A stretch of 64,000 nt of DNA. Source: Fulvivirgaceae bacterium JP3-4 (lineage in GTDB: Bacteria > Bacteroidota > Bacteroidia > Cytophagales > Cyclobacteriaceae). This document shows positions 27,303 through 36,022 of the stretch, piece by piece (the stretch's first letter is position 1; each line of letters begins with the position of its first letter). The position numbers were made by a program, and so were the translations under genes. The stretch covers positions 744,001-808,000 of the forward strand of contig JARKND010000005.1 of the NCBI GenBank assembly GCA_029309925.1, read 5' to 3'. Below the pieces are notes generated by a model. The model searched no databases, had not been told where the DNA came from, and saw only the letters and a list, made by a program, of their open reading frames with translations.

Positions 27303-28058
27303 ATGGATTTCCAAAGACAAAATAAAAGAATAGTCTCACTTGACATTGATCTCATCACATACAAGAAGGCAATCGATATGATTGTTTTTTTAGGAGGATG
27401 CAAAAAGCCGAGTTATGTGTGTTTCGCTAATGTGCATATGGTTGTCGAAGCATACAACGACCCGAATTTTGGTGCTAAAGTCAACGGAGCTACCCTCGTA
27501 CTTGCAGATGGTATGCCGCTTGTTCAATCTCTAAAACTGCTTTTCAAATTGAAACAGGAAAGGATTGCCGGGATGGATTTTATGCCTGACATAATTCAGG
27601 CGAGCGAGTCTAAAAACTTAAGAATTTTTTTCTTTGGTTCATCTGAGTCTACGTTAGATGCTATTCGAAAACGGGTTGAAGAAAAATATCCGAAGGCTCA
27701 AGTCGTAGGATACCTGTCCCCATCATTTAGCCAACCGATAAATCAACAACGGTACAATTCCATTATAAATGAATCAGGTGCGAATATTGTTTTTGTTGCA
27801 CTGGGCTGTCCGAAACAAGAAGCCTGGATGGCTGATAATTCTAAAAATATTAACGCAGTACTGTTGGGTGTCGGAGGAGCCTTCCCGGTCTTCGCTGGGC
27901 ATGTCAAGCGAGCCCCTCAATTAATGCAAAAACTTTCGCTGGAATGGTTGTTCAGGTTGTGTCAAGAACCTGTCAGACTTTTCAAACGATATCTTTTCAC
28001 GAACTCGGCATTTATCATCTTGTTACTTCGCCAGAAGTTAAGTCTGGAAAAACGCTAA
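27303..28058 (+). CDS. WecG/TagA/CpsF family glycosyltransferase (GT26)
   Basis: 251 aa. GT26 signatures are clear: SYVCFANVHMVVEAYNDPNFG, the catalytic aspartate loop ATLVLADGMPLVQSLKLL, RIAGMDFMPDIIQ, LRIFFFGSSESTLDAI, and IVFVALGCPKQEAWM, ending with GGAFPVFAGHVKRAPQ. These enzymes add the second sugar (ManNAcA in WecG, ManNAc in TagA) to a polyprenyl-pyrophosphate GlcNAc at the membrane. A WecA-like enzyme encoded nearby (29603) could supply that primer. The C-terminal PVRLFKRYLFTN helix is the membrane-binding appendage known from TagA relatives. About 150 nt follow the preceding gene, with no clear terminator. Confidence 0.9.
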   Translation: MDFQRQNKRIVSLDIDLITYKKAIDMIVFLGGCKKPSYVCFANVHMVVEAYNDPNFGAKVNGATLVLADGMPLVQSLKLLFKLKQERIAGMDFMPDIIQASESKNLRIFFFGSSESTLDAIRKRVEEKYPKAQVVGYLSPSFSQPINQQRYNSIINESGANIVFVALGCPKQEAWMADNSKNINAVLLGVGGAFPVFAGHVKRAPQLMQKLSLEWLFRLCQEPVRLFKRYLFTNSAFIILLLRQKLSLEKR

Positions 28059-28080
28059 CGACCGTTAGTCATTTGAATTC

Positions 28081-28114
28081 TTTAAGAAAACTATTCGATG
28101 AATTATTATATTTG
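28081..28114 (+). promoter_or_regulatory. Candidate promoter for the WcaJ-like gene
   Basis: TTTA at 28081-28084, a 22-nt spacer and TATATTTG at 28107-28114 approximate the Bacteroidota -33/-7 pair. Transcription would start near 28120, leaving a leader of about 65 nt. It lies in the 127-nt gap after the GT26 gene. Confidence 0.4.
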
Positions 28115-28185
28115 CCGTTCCAACTTTTTAAGGGAATAGAGTGTCAAACCCTAACATGTTGGAAACGATATAATATAAATAGATA

Positions 28186-29553
28186 ATGCGGAAATCCCTC
28201 TCAGCAAACCTCCGGATCATATTTCTTCTTGGAGATCTTATTATATTAAATGCGGCAGCATTAATTTCGGTATTTGTTGTATCTCCGGCCCCAACCGGGA
28301 TTACTAACGACCTTTTACTGCTCATGGCCACCCTCACCATGGTTTGGGTGATGCTTTCAATCATTTCTAACCCTTACAAATTCTCCCGAGTTTCCCGATT
28401 TGCGAAAGTTTCAAGAATTCACTTCTCGTTTATCCTAGTTCACTTTATAACGGTCCTCGCGATCCTTTTTTTCTTGGGGTTGGACATCTCTAATAAGTCA
28501 TTGGTGGTTGTCTTCTCGATCAGCATTCCTCTCTTATTCTTATGGAGAGTCTTCTATTTTTACCTCAATCGAATAATCATTAACAAGAAGCTAAACTTTA
28601 AAAATGTCGTGATTGTCGGCTTTGGAGATTTAGCCTGGGAGATGCGGAAGTTTTTCAGGTTACACCCTGAATTCGGGTATCGTTTTCTTGGGTATTTCGA
28701 TCAGCGGGTCAGCAACGCAGACGTTAGATCAATTGATGATTTGCACCAGTTTTGCAAGGCTAATGACGTTCAGGAAATATATTGCTGCCTGCCTTACACC
28801 AATAGCACTAGTGTAAAAAACCTCGTTGACTTCGGGCTCTCAAACCTGATTAAAGTTAAGCTTATTACTGATTACCGCGGTTTTGCTTCCAGAGGTGTTA
28901 CACTTGAGACCTACGACCAGATCCCTGTATTAAACGTTGCCGCTGTTCCTCTCGATGAAAGGAAAAATCAGATTATAAAGCGAGTGTTTGACCTACTGTT
29001 TTCCGGAGCTGTGTCGGTGCTAATTTTATCGTGGCTGATTCCGATTATTGCGATTGCAATTAAAATTGATTCGAGAGGACCGGTTTTCTTTAAGCAAAAA
29101 CGCGCAGGCAAGGGAAACAAGCCATTCAACTGTCTGAAATTTCGCACGATGATCGTTCACAATACCGAGTTCAAGCAGGCAACAAAGAACGATCCGCGTG
29201 TTACTGCCGTTGGCCGGTTCTTGCGGAAAACCAGTCTCGATGAACTTCCTCAATTCATTAACGTCCTTAAAGGGCAGATGTCCATTATCGGTCCTCGCCC
29301 TCATCCGCTTAAACTTAACGAGGAGTTTTCGCCAAAGATTGAAAAATTTATGGCGCGCCACTATATCAAGCCAGGCATCACGGGGCTCGCGCAGGCTAAA
29401 GGCTTCCGGGGCGAAACTCAAACGGAACTTTCAATGCGCGGACGAGTTAAACTTGATCGCTTCTATATCGAAAACTGGTCCTTTATTCTAGACCTTAAAA
29501 TTGTAATAGCAACAGTGATTTCTTTAGCGAAGGGCGACCAGCAAGCATACTAG
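28186..29553 (+). CDS. Undecaprenyl-phosphate sugar phosphotransferase (WcaJ/WbaP type)
   Basis: 455 aa polyprenyl glycosylphosphotransferase. Four to five N-terminal hydrophobic segments (about 10-130) precede a CoA-binding-like Rossmann region (KNVVIVGFGDLAWEMRKFF). A re-entrant/TM segment follows near 265-285, and then the catalytic bacterial sugar transferase domain. That domain shows FKQKRAGKGNKPFNCLKFRTM, KTSLDELPQFINVLKGQMSIIGPRPH (the essential D-E) and IKPGITGLAQAKGFRGET. Transfers a sugar phosphate from a UDP-sugar to undecaprenyl phosphate, starting a repeat unit. A second initiator of another type follows at 29603. Confidence 0.92.
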   Translation: MRKSLSANLRIIFLLGDLIILNAAALISVFVVSPAPTGITNDLLLLMATLTMVWVMLSIISNPYKFSRVSRFAKVSRIHFSFILVHFITVLAILFFLGLDISNKSLVVVFSISIPLLFLWRVFYFYLNRIIINKKLNFKNVVIVGFGDLAWEMRKFFRLHPEFGYRFLGYFDQRVSNADVRSIDDLHQFCKANDVQEIYCCLPYTNSTSVKNLVDFGLSNLIKVKLITDYRGFASRGVTLETYDQIPVLNVAAVPLDERKNQIIKRVFDLLFSGAVSVLILSWLIPIIAIAIKIDSRGPVFFKQKRAGKGNKPFNCLKFRTMIVHNTEFKQATKNDPRVTAVGRFLRKTSLDELPQFINVLKGQMSIIGPRPHPLKLNEEFSPKIEKFMARHYIKPGITGLAQAKGFRGETQTELSMRGRVKLDRFYIENWSFILDLKIVIATVISLAKGDQQAY

Positions 29554-29561
29554 GTTACAAT

Positions 29562-29595
29562 TTTGCGAAGGGAAGTATAGAATTCATTACCTTTA
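29562..29595 (+). promoter_or_regulatory. Candidate promoter ending 7 nt before the WecA-like start codon
   Basis: TTTG at 29562-29565, a 22-nt spacer and TACCTTTA at 29588-29595 (one mismatch to TAnnTTTG). The ATG at 29603 follows after 7 nt, so the transcript would be nearly leaderless. Confidence 0.35.
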
Positions 29596-29602
29596 AGTGG
29601 TC

Positions 29603-30706
29603 ATGATTTCCCTTCTTTTATCAGCATCTTTTGGCTTTTTCCTGAGCTTCATTGCGTTGCCGCAAATCATCCGATATGCAAGCAAAAGAAATCTTTTCGT
29701 TCAGCTTGATCAGAGAAGAATCCATAAACGAGTTACCCCATCAATGGGGGGGATCGCAATCTTTATTGGCCTTGTTGGCACGTCTCTTATTTTCTTTCAA
29801 AGCGAATCGTTTGCCTCAACCGCAACGACCACCGCGGTCCTTGCAATTCCGTTCCTGTTGGGTGTGCTGGATGACCGCATGCATCTCAAACCATCCCGCA
29901 AGATTCTTGGGCAACTGATTGCCGCATCGCTTGTGTATTTTCTGCTTGACATCCGGATCTCATCTTTATATGGCCTATTCGGGACAGTCATGTTACCGGA
30001 GTGGTTGAGTTTCGCGATCACCGTCATCACAATTATCCTGGTGACAAATTCCTTTAATCTCATTGATGGAATAGACGGTCTGGCAGCGACTTTCTCGATT
30101 ACTTCCCTGCTGTTTTTTGGAATATGGTTTGCGCAAGCGGGTGTGATGCACTACGCGATCATCTCTTTTGCATTGATTGGTAGCGTGGCGGCTTTTCTCA
30201 TTAAGAACTGGCAGCCTTCTAAGATTTTCATGGGAGACACCGGCTCCCTGGTGTTGGGAATGACGCTTTCAATCCTCGCGATTGCATTCCTGAACTTAAA
30301 TGGCCAACTGCCCGAATGGCACGCCTTAAAATTCAATTCAGGAATCGGAACCGCCCTATGTGTTTTGATAACACCTCTTGTCGATACTGTTCGTGTCGTA
30401 ATAATTCGTGTAAGTCGCGGGATGTCCCCACTGCAAGCTGACAAGCGGCACATTCATCATGCGCTTGTCAGAATTGGCAAAAGTCATCGTTTCGCAGTGC
30501 TGTTACTCTTCGTGATTCATTTTTTCTTCATAACCAATGCCCTATTGCTTAAGAAGTTTAGCGATTGGTACGTCATCGGAACGGTGATCGCCTTTTCTGT
30601 ACTTTTCTGTATCATATTAGATCGCCTTATTGCTCGCCACCGCTATTCCAGGAAAGCGCACGCTCCTCATCTCACATTCAAAGAGCGCGAGGCTGTCAAG
30701 CTGTAA
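29603..30706 (+). CDS. Polyprenyl-phosphate GlcNAc-1-phosphate transferase (WecA/TagO type)
   Basis: About 367 aa with ten or eleven hydrophobic segments. The PNPT family motifs are in order: RRIHKRVTPSMGGIAIFIG, the catalytic LGVLDDRMHLKP (D-D), NSFNLIDGIDGLA, KIFMGDTGSLVLG, and the cytoplasmic DKRHIHHALVRIG. Transfers HexNAc-1-phosphate from a UDP sugar to undecaprenyl phosphate at the inner membrane. I prefer the ATG at 29603 to a GTG two codons earlier. Together with the GT26 enzyme it could begin an ECA- or teichoic-like linkage unit, separate from the WcaJ-initiated polymer. Confidence 0.9.
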   Translation: MISLLLSASFGFFLSFIALPQIIRYASKRNLFVQLDQRRIHKRVTPSMGGIAIFIGLVGTSLIFFQSESFASTATTTAVLAIPFLLGVLDDRMHLKPSRKILGQLIAASLVYFLLDIRISSLYGLFGTVMLPEWLSFAITVITIILVTNSFNLIDGIDGLAATFSITSLLFFGIWFAQAGVMHYAIISFALIGSVAAFLIKNWQPSKIFMGDTGSLVLGMTLSILAIAFLNLNGQLPEWHALKFNSGIGTALCVLITPLVDTVRVVIIRVSRGMSPLQADKRHIHHALVRIGKSHRFAVLLLFVIHFFFITNALLLKKFSDWYVIGTVIAFSVLFCIILDRLIARHRYSRKAHAPHLTFKEREAVKL

Positions 30707-30743
30707 TTCCAGCATAATCATTTCTTCTGGTTCCCGTAATTCT

Positions 30744-30751
30744 TATTTTTG
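30744..30751 (+). promoter_or_regulatory. -7 box just before pheS
   Basis: TATTTTTG matches TAnnTTTG and ends 9 nt before the ATG at 30761. TTTC at 30721-30724 sits 19 nt upstream as a weak -33 element. A transcript from here would have a leader of only a few bases. Confidence 0.4.
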
Positions 30752-30760
30752 AACCGGATC

Positions 30761-31798
30761 ATGGAAAATACAATTGAAAATCTGCTACATGAGGTAAAGT
30801 CTTTCTCTGCCAAGACAAAGCAAGATCTTGAGTCTTTTCGCTTAAAGTATATCAGCAAAAAAGGTGCAATCGGTGAATTGTTTGAGAATCTTAAACAAAT
30901 CCCTGCCGACCAGAAGAAACAGTTTGGTAAAATACTTAATGAGTTAAAGCAGGCAGCAGAAGCCAAGTTCACCGAGCTTAACGATAAACTGCAGTCATCG
31001 TCTGAAGAGAAAACAAACATCGACCTCACATTGCCTCCTGTTCCCAACAAGGTCGGAAATCTGCATCCGCTTACGCTGACAAAAAACCGGATCATCGAAA
31101 TTTTTGAGCGACTCGGATTTAATGTTGCTGACGGACCAGAAATAGAAGACGACTGGCATAATTTCTCTGCTCTTAACTTTCCTGACAACCACCCCGCGCG
31201 TGAAATGCAGGATACATTTTTCATCGAAAAGAAGAATGCCGAGGGCGGAGACGTACTTCTGCGCACACATACATCGAACGTTCAGATACGGCTTCTCGAA
31301 AAACAAAAACCTCCGGTGCGTGCCATCATGCCTGGGCGCGTCTATCGCAACGAAGCTATCTCTGCGCGGGCACATTGCTTCTTTCACCAGGTGGAAGGAC
31401 TTTACGTGGATCGCAATGTAAGTTTCGCAGACCTGAAGCAAACACTCTTTCACTTTGCCAAGGAAATGTATGGCAAAGACATCAAGCTGCGTCTGCGCCC
31501 TTCGTTCTTTCCATTCACCGAGCCAAGCGCAGAGATTGATGTAACCTGTCTCATCTGCAAGGGTGAAGGGTGCGTTGTGTGCAAGCGAAGCGGATGGGTT
31601 GAAATAGCCGGGGCAGGAATGGTTCATCCGAATGTACTGCGCAACTGCGGAGTAGATCCTGAAGAATTTACAGGCTTCGCATTCGGAATGGGTATCGAAC
31701 GCGTAACACAGCTGCGTTACCAGGTTAACGACCTGCGTCTATATTCTGAGAACGATATACGCTTTCTCCGTCAATTCCACACGGAAGGCACTGCATGA
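30761..31798 (+). CDS. pheS: Phenylalanyl-tRNA synthetase alpha subunit
   Basis: 345 aa. Charges tRNA-Phe together with PheT, whose gene is not in this window. The N-terminal coiled-coil (about 1-85) binds tRNA. Class II motifs follow: GPEIEDDWHNFSALNFPDNHPAR with the motif 2 precursor, LLRTHTSNVQIRLLE, FFHQVEGLYVD, LRPSFFPFTEPSAEIDV and GFAFGMGIERV as motif 3. CLICKGEGCVVCKRSGW is an unusual Cys cluster in the region where many PheS proteins have a Zn-like loop. The start is the ATG at 30761; the open frame extends upstream to a TTG. Ends with an ATGA overlap into the dehydrogenase gene. Confidence 0.97.
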   Translation: MENTIENLLHEVKSFSAKTKQDLESFRLKYISKKGAIGELFENLKQIPADQKKQFGKILNELKQAAEAKFTELNDKLQSSSEEKTNIDLTLPPVPNKVGNLHPLTLTKNRIIEIFERLGFNVADGPEIEDDWHNFSALNFPDNHPAREMQDTFFIEKKNAEGGDVLLRTHTSNVQIRLLEKQKPPVRAIMPGRVYRNEAISARAHCFFHQVEGLYVDRNVSFADLKQTLFHFAKEMYGKDIKLRLRPSFFPFTEPSAEIDVTCLICKGEGCVVCKRSGWVEIAGAGMVHPNVLRNCGVDPEEFTGFAFGMGIERVTQLRYQVNDLRLYSENDIRFLRQFHTEGTA

Positions 31799-32652
31799 CA
31801 GGTCAGATCAAATCTGTTGGCATCGTAGGAGCCGGCACCATGGGTCAGGGCATCGCACAGGTGTGCGCAACGTCAGGCCTGGACGTATTGGTTTATGATA
31901 TTCAGCCCGCGATGGTGGAGGGTGCGCTAAAAAAGATCGCTGCTTCGCTGCAGAGCCTTGTTGACAAGAACAAGATTACGCCAGCGAAAAGAACAGAATC
32001 GCTTTCGCTGATCAGGCCCGCAGCAAACCTGGAAGAACTTCAATGCGACCTGCTGATCGAGGCGGCCGCAGAAGACCTCGCGATTAAACGAAAGATTTTT
32101 GCTCAGCTTGAAAAATCCGCAGGGCCGGAAGCTATTCTGACTTCGAACACTTCATCCATTCCGATCACGAAGATCTCATCACCACTGAAAGATCAGCAAC
32201 GTTTTGCAGGACTTCATTTTTTCAATCCTGCCCCACTGATGAAACTTGTCGAGATCATCAGGGGTGCTCACACCAGCGATGATACCGTAAAGGCGCTTCA
32301 GCAGTTCTGTTTGACAATACAAAAGCAGTCTGTGATGGCATACGATTCACCCGGGTTTATCGTTAACAGGGTGGCCAGGCATTTTTACGTTGAGTCCCTC
32401 AAGCTGGTGGAAGAAAATGTGGCAAATTTTCAAACGGTAGATGCCTTGTTGCGCAGTTCCGGATTTAAAATGGGCCCGTTCGAACTTATGGACCTGATCG
32501 GTGTTGATGTTAATTTTGCAGTTACCTCATCGATGTACAATGCTTTTCACCAGGATCCAAAATTCCGGCCGAGCAGGATTCAGCAACAAAAAGTAGACGC
32601 AGGCCACCATGGACGAAAGACGGGCAAAGGTTTTTATGACTATTCGAAGTAA
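31795..32652 (+). CDS. 3-hydroxyacyl-CoA (3-hydroxybutyryl-CoA) dehydrogenase
   Basis: 285 aa, the normal size of single-function Hbd/PaaH enzymes. Oxidises 3-hydroxyacyl-CoA with NAD in fatty acid or aromatic degradation. Rossmann motif SVGIVGAGTMGQGIAQVCA (7-25), the catalytic histidine in GLHFFNPAPLMKLVEII with SNTSS ahead of it, and the C-terminal domain GFIVNRVARHFYVESLKLVEE and MGPFELMDLIGVDVNF. Overlaps pheS by 4 nt (ATGA); this pairing has no functional logic and is probably just tight packing. The following lipoprotein gene starts inside its last codons. Confidence 0.95.
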   Translation: MTGQIKSVGIVGAGTMGQGIAQVCATSGLDVLVYDIQPAMVEGALKKIAASLQSLVDKNKITPAKRTESLSLIRPAANLEELQCDLLIEAAAEDLAIKRKIFAQLEKSAGPEAILTSNTSSIPITKISSPLKDQQRFAGLHFFNPAPLMKLVEIIRGAHTSDDTVKALQQFCLTIQKQSVMAYDSPGFIVNRVARHFYVESLKLVEENVANFQTVDALLRSSGFKMGPFELMDLIGVDVNFAVTSSMYNAFHQDPKFRPSRIQQQKVDAGHHGRKTGKGFYDYSK

Positions 32653-33097
32653 GATAAGCGGATTATTTTCCGCAGCGGCACTCATCCTCCTGATGCAGAC
32701 GAGCTCGTGCAATCCAGACCTCACCGATGATCCTATTCCATATCTGAGTTTCGGCTCGGTGTACATTAATCTCAATCTGCCAGAATATTCACGGCTGAAG
32801 AGCGATGGCGGATTTCATTATTACGATGATGCCGGAGTGAAAGGCCTGATCATTTATAGACAGAGCGCATCAAACTATATTGTGTATGAGCGCAATTGTT
32901 CGTACCGGCCCAACGAAGCGTGCGCCACGGTAAACATGCACGTGTCAACTTTATTTATGGAAGATCCTTGCTGTGGTTCACAGTTCGACCTGAACACTGG
33001 TAATCCCACGGGAGGCGCTGCATGGAGACCACTCCGAAAATATTTTTCAACGGTGAACGGTTCCGATCTCACCATCACTGACGAGATCCTGCAGTAA
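32636..33097 (+). CDS. Lipoprotein with Rieske-like fold lacking the histidine ligands
   Basis: 153 aa counted from the ATG at 32636. A signal peptide (residues 4-24) ends in a loose lipobox TSSC with Cys25 as the lipidation site; acidic residues soon after (PDLTDD) could favour surface export as known in Bacteroidota. The C-terminal half reads like a Rieske domain: NCSYRPNEAC where C-x-H is expected, then PCCGSQFDLNTGNPTGG and PLRKY where PCHGS-FD is expected. Tyr90 and Cys113 thus replace the two iron-binding histidines. It cannot bind a normal Rieske cluster. Starts within the preceding gene (17-nt overlap). Function unknown. Confidence 0.7.
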   Translation: MTIRSKISGLFSAAALILLMQTSSCNPDLTDDPIPYLSFGSVYINLNLPEYSRLKSDGGFHYYDDAGVKGLIIYRQSASNYIVYERNCSYRPNEACATVNMHVSTLFMEDPCCGSQFDLNTGNPTGGAAWRPLRKYFSTVNGSDLTITDEILQ

Positions 33098-33102
33098 AAC
33101 GA

Positions 33103-34071
33103 TTACCGCATCAGGCGCTCGATGATCTCATCGACTGAAATGCCTTCCGCCTCCGCCTTGAAATTTCTTACGATACGATGGCGAAGGACAGGTTTTGCAA
33201 TCGCTTCCACGTCTTCAATATCAGGTGAGTATTTTCCATTCAGCAGTGCATTGCATTTTGCGCCAAGCACAAGGTATTGTGATGCGCGCGGACCAGCGCC
33301 CCACTCGAGATAATCACGTGCTATCGAAGAGGCATTTGCAACGCCCGACCTGGTTTTGTTAGCAAGGCCAACGGCATACTCGATTACGTTATCAGCAACA
33401 GGGACGCGTCTCACAAGATGCTGATAATATGTGATCTCATCTCCCGTGAGAATTTTATTCACTATTTTAGGTTCGTCTGATGTTGTTGCCTTCACAACAT
33501 TCACCTCATCCTTGAATGCCGGATAGGTGAGCATGATGTTGAACATAAAACGGTCGAGCTGTGCTTCGGGCAGGGGATAGGTTCCTTCCTGCTCGATCGG
33601 GTTTTGTGTGGCGAGAACGAAGAATGGACGGGGGAGATCGTAACGTTGTCCGGCAATTGTAACCGCGTATTCCTGCATCGACTCAAGCAATGCAGCCTGA
33701 GTTTTGGGCGGTGTGCGGTTGATCTCATCGGCAAGAATGATGTTTGCAAAAACGGGCCCTTTCACAAACTTAAAATTTCGCTCTTTGTCCATCGTTTCCG
33801 CGCCAACGATATCAGAGGGCATCAGGTCAGGCGTAAATTGAATGCGCTTGAACTGAAGCTCAAGGGAGGTTGCAATTGTCTGAACGAGTAACGTTTTGGC
33901 CAGACCCGGAACACCAACGAGCAGGGAATGTCCCTGACAAAAAATGGCTGTGAGAACCTGGCGCACCACTTCGTCCTGACCAATCACCACCTTCGATATT
34001 TCTGCTCTTAATTTCTGGTAAGACGAAGCCAGGCCGTTGGCTGCTTCCACATCACTTGCAAATTTTGTCAT
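33103..34071 (-). CDS. MoxR-type AAA+ ATPase
   Basis: 322 aa. Walker A is GVPGLAKT (53-60), Walker B NIILADEINRTPPKTQAALLE, sensor 1 FVLATQNPIEQEGTYPLPEAQLDRFMF, and the lid domain at about 220-322 has the arginine-rich GAGPRASQYLVLG. MoxR ATPases act as chaperones for membrane or metal-dependent complexes and are usually followed by DUF58 and von Willebrand factor genes. Here it is convergent with the lipoprotein gene (5-nt gap) and no DUF58 gene follows, so it is an orphan in this window. Confidence 0.93.
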   Translation of the reverse strand: MTKFASDVEAANGLASSYQKLRAEISKVVIGQDEVVRQVLTAIFCQGHSLLVGVPGLAKTLLVQTIATSLELQFKRIQFTPDLMPSDIVGAETMDKERNFKFVKGPVFANIILADEINRTPPKTQAALLESMQEYAVTIAGQRYDLPRPFFVLATQNPIEQEGTYPLPEAQLDRFMFNIMLTYPAFKDEVNVVKATTSDEPKIVNKILTGDEITYYQHLVRRVPVADNVIEYAVGLANKTRSGVANASSIARDYLEWGAGPRASQYLVLGAKCNALLNGKYSPDIEDVEAIAKPVLRHRIVRNFKAEAEGISVDEIIERLMR

Positions 34072-34101
34072 GAATTATGATTTACTTCAATCTCCTGTTA
34101 T

Positions 34102-34521
34102 CTACACTCCCGTTCGTTCAACTTTCACGATGAAGTACTTGGTATCACCGCGCCACGGAAATGTTGCATAGCGCTTAATATAGTGAAGGTTTACGCGTTC
34201 TCCGCTTAATGCAACTTCCTGCAGCTCCTTAATTACTTCTTCCTCTGATGACTCAACTGAAAAATCGAAAGATTCCATTATAGGATTCACACCTTTCAAA
34301 GCTCCAAACGTCTGCAAATTCAATTGCCCTTCATAAGTCTTGAACAGCATGCCCTTCTTGCTGATCCGAAGGATGGTGCCGGCCCTTACACCCTCGTCAT
34401 AGACGCCCCAGTACATGAAACTGGCAACGGCCACTCCGAGCAGAACCACGGTTATAAGGATGATTTTCACCACTCGTTTAGCGGTACTTTTTATCCGTTG
34501 GCCAAGGCTCAGCGTTTCCAT
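34102..34521 (-). CDS. Small single-span membrane protein, conserved-looking hypothetical
   Basis: About 139 aa from the ATG at 34521. One hydrophobic helix near residues 18-38 (IILITVVLLGVAVASFMYW) is followed by a soluble domain: GVRAGTILRISKKGMLFKTYEGQLNLQTFG and a C-terminal LHYIKRYATFPWRGDTKYFIVKVERTG. The family is, as I recall, common in Bacteroidota with no established function and sometimes mislabelled as a phosphogluconate dehydrogenase fragment; I could not verify this here. Thirty nt upstream of moxR, same strand, so it may be co-transcribed. Confidence 0.65.
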   Translation of the reverse strand: METLSLGQRIKSTAKRVVKIILITVVLLGVAVASFMYWGVYDEGVRAGTILRISKKGMLFKTYEGQLNLQTFGALKGVNPIMESFDFSVESSEEEVIKELQEVALSGERVNLHYIKRYATFPWRGDTKYFIVKVERTGV

Positions 34522-34665
34522 CGGTACATAGGTTAGGCAACGAAAATAGCAAACGTTCAAGATAAGTGATATACCACTTACCAGAAACTTTTCACTTCAA
34601 GTGTGGGGATTTTGTGCTGTTGGCGCACCGCAAACGAGGTGACTGCCGATTGCCACGGTTCAAAG

Positions 34666-35220
34666 TTAAACCGTCATGATCTCCGCTTCCTTTTTCTTCA
34701 TCAGCGCATCAATTCTCGCGCTGAAATCATCCGTGAGTTTCTGAACCTGCTCTTCGGCATTCTTCACGTCATCTTCTGAAACACCTTTGATCTTTTTAAG
34801 CTGTTCATTGATCTCTTTGCGGATGCTGCGGATACTGACTTTGCCATGTTCGCATTCACCGCCTACCTGCTTCACAAGCTGGCGTCTGCGTTCTTCCGTA
34901 AGCATCGGGATGTTGATGATCACCTGCTGGCCATCGTTCTGCGGATTCAATCCGAGGTTCGCATCGCGGATCGCTTTTTCAATTTCGTGGATCAAACCTT
35001 TCTCCCATGGTTTGATGAAGATCGTTCTTGCATCGGGAGTTGTCATAGAAGAAACCTGGTTCAACGGTGACTGTGCGCCATAATACGGCACCATAATACC
35101 ATCAAGCATTGAAGGATTCGCTTTTCCGGCCCTGATCTTCGTGAGTTCTGACGCTACGTGATTGAGCGCTTTGGTCATCAGGTCTTTAGCTTCATCCAGG
35201 TATAACTCGAGTTCTTCCAT
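34666..35220 (-). CDS. frr: Ribosome recycling factor
   Basis: 184 aa, normal length. With EF-G it splits post-termination ribosomes. The long three-helix-bundle pattern is clear (ALNHVASELTKIRAGKANPSML at the start, LTEERRRQLVKQVGGECEHGKVSIRSIRKE at the centre), with the small second domain GIMVPYYGAQSPLNQVSSMTTPDARTI. The gene lies 10 nt downstream of pyrH, the classical pyrH-frr order, so the two are co-transcribed. Confidence 0.97.
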   Translation of the reverse strand: MEELELYLDEAKDLMTKALNHVASELTKIRAGKANPSMLDGIMVPYYGAQSPLNQVSSMTTPDARTIFIKPWEKGLIHEIEKAIRDANLGLNPQNDGQQVIINIPMLTEERRRQLVKQVGGECEHGKVSIRSIRKEINEQLKKIKGVSEDDVKNAEEQVQKLTDDFSARIDALMKKKEAEIMTV

Positions 35221-35230
35221 AACGTATAGG

Positions 35231-35938
35231 TTAGCTGATTAAAGTTCCGGCTTCTTCTCCTTTCGCCACCTTCAATAAGTTTCCTTTTTTATTCATGTCG
35301 AAAACAATGATGGGTAGCTTGTTCTCCATACAAAGTGTGAAGGCAGTCATATCCATGATGTTCAGGTTCTTCTCGTACGCTTCCTGGAAAGAAAGTTTCT
35401 GATAGCGAGTAGCGGTTGGCACTTTCTCCGGATCTGCGGTGTACACACCATCAACCCGCGTACCCTTCAGCACAACATTTGACTGCGTTTCGATTGCGCG
35501 CAGCGCAGCAGTGGAGTCGGTAGTAAAATATGGATTTCCGATGCCTGCACCGAAAATTACAATTCTTCCTTTCTCCAGGTGGCGAATAGCTCTTCGTCTG
35601 ATAAACGGCTCGCATACCTGCTCCATTTTAATACCTGACATCAGTCGTGTATACATGCCGTGACGTTCAAGCGCACTTTGCAACGCCATCCCGTTCACAA
35701 CGGTTGCGAGCATGCCCATGTAATCACCCTGCACGCGGTCAATGCCGAGCGCTTCAGCCTGCCCTCCGCGGAAAATATTTCCGCCACCGATCACAATAGC
35801 GATTTCAACGCCCTGCTCGCGGACTGCCTTGATCTCTTCGCTGTACTGCTCCAGCACAGCCGGATCAATGTTGGTTGTCTTGTTCTTCCCCTGCAGGGCT
35901 TCACCACTTAACTTGAGTAGAATGCGTTTATATTTCAT
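35231..35938 (-). CDS. pyrH: UMP kinase
   Basis: 235 aa. Phosphorylates UMP to UDP in the cytoplasm, hexameric in bacteria. The amino-acid-kinase fold shows [68 protein letters not shown] (the UMP-binding pocket) and [19 protein letters not shown]. Followed by frr. Expression probably starts at the TATATTTG box 53 nt upstream. Confidence 0.97.
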   Translation of the reverse strand: MKYKRILLKLSGEALQGKNKTTNIDPAVLEQYSEEIKAVREQGVEIAIVIGGGNIFRGGQAEALGIDRVQGDYMGMLATVVNGMALQSALERHGMYTRLMSGIKMEQVCEPFIRRRAIRHLEKGRIVIFGAGIGNPYFTTDSTAALRAIETQSNVVLKGTRVDGVYTADPEKVPTATRYQKLSFQEAYEKNLNIMDMTAFTLCMENKLPIIVFDMNKKGNLLKVAKGEEAGTLIS

Positions 35939-35990
35939 TGTGTCTTGTTCAGGCGCGATTTCCCACCAGGGCGGGTAATTTTAAACTGTG

Positions 35991-35998
35991 CAAATATA
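35991..35998 (-). promoter_or_regulatory. -7 box for pyrH-frr
   Basis: TATATTTG on the minus strand, a match to TAnnTTTG, giving a leader of about 45-50 nt before the pyrH ATG. It lies in the 84-nt gap after the biotin carrier gene. No good -33 partner seen. Confidence 0.42.
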
Positions 35999-36022
35999 GG
36001 GAAGTAATAAAAATAGCGAGGT

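Noticed and set aside
28055-28068. CTAACG-AC-CGTTAG hairpin at the end of the GT26 gene as a terminator
   Set aside because: Loop of two bases and no T-run; too weak to call.
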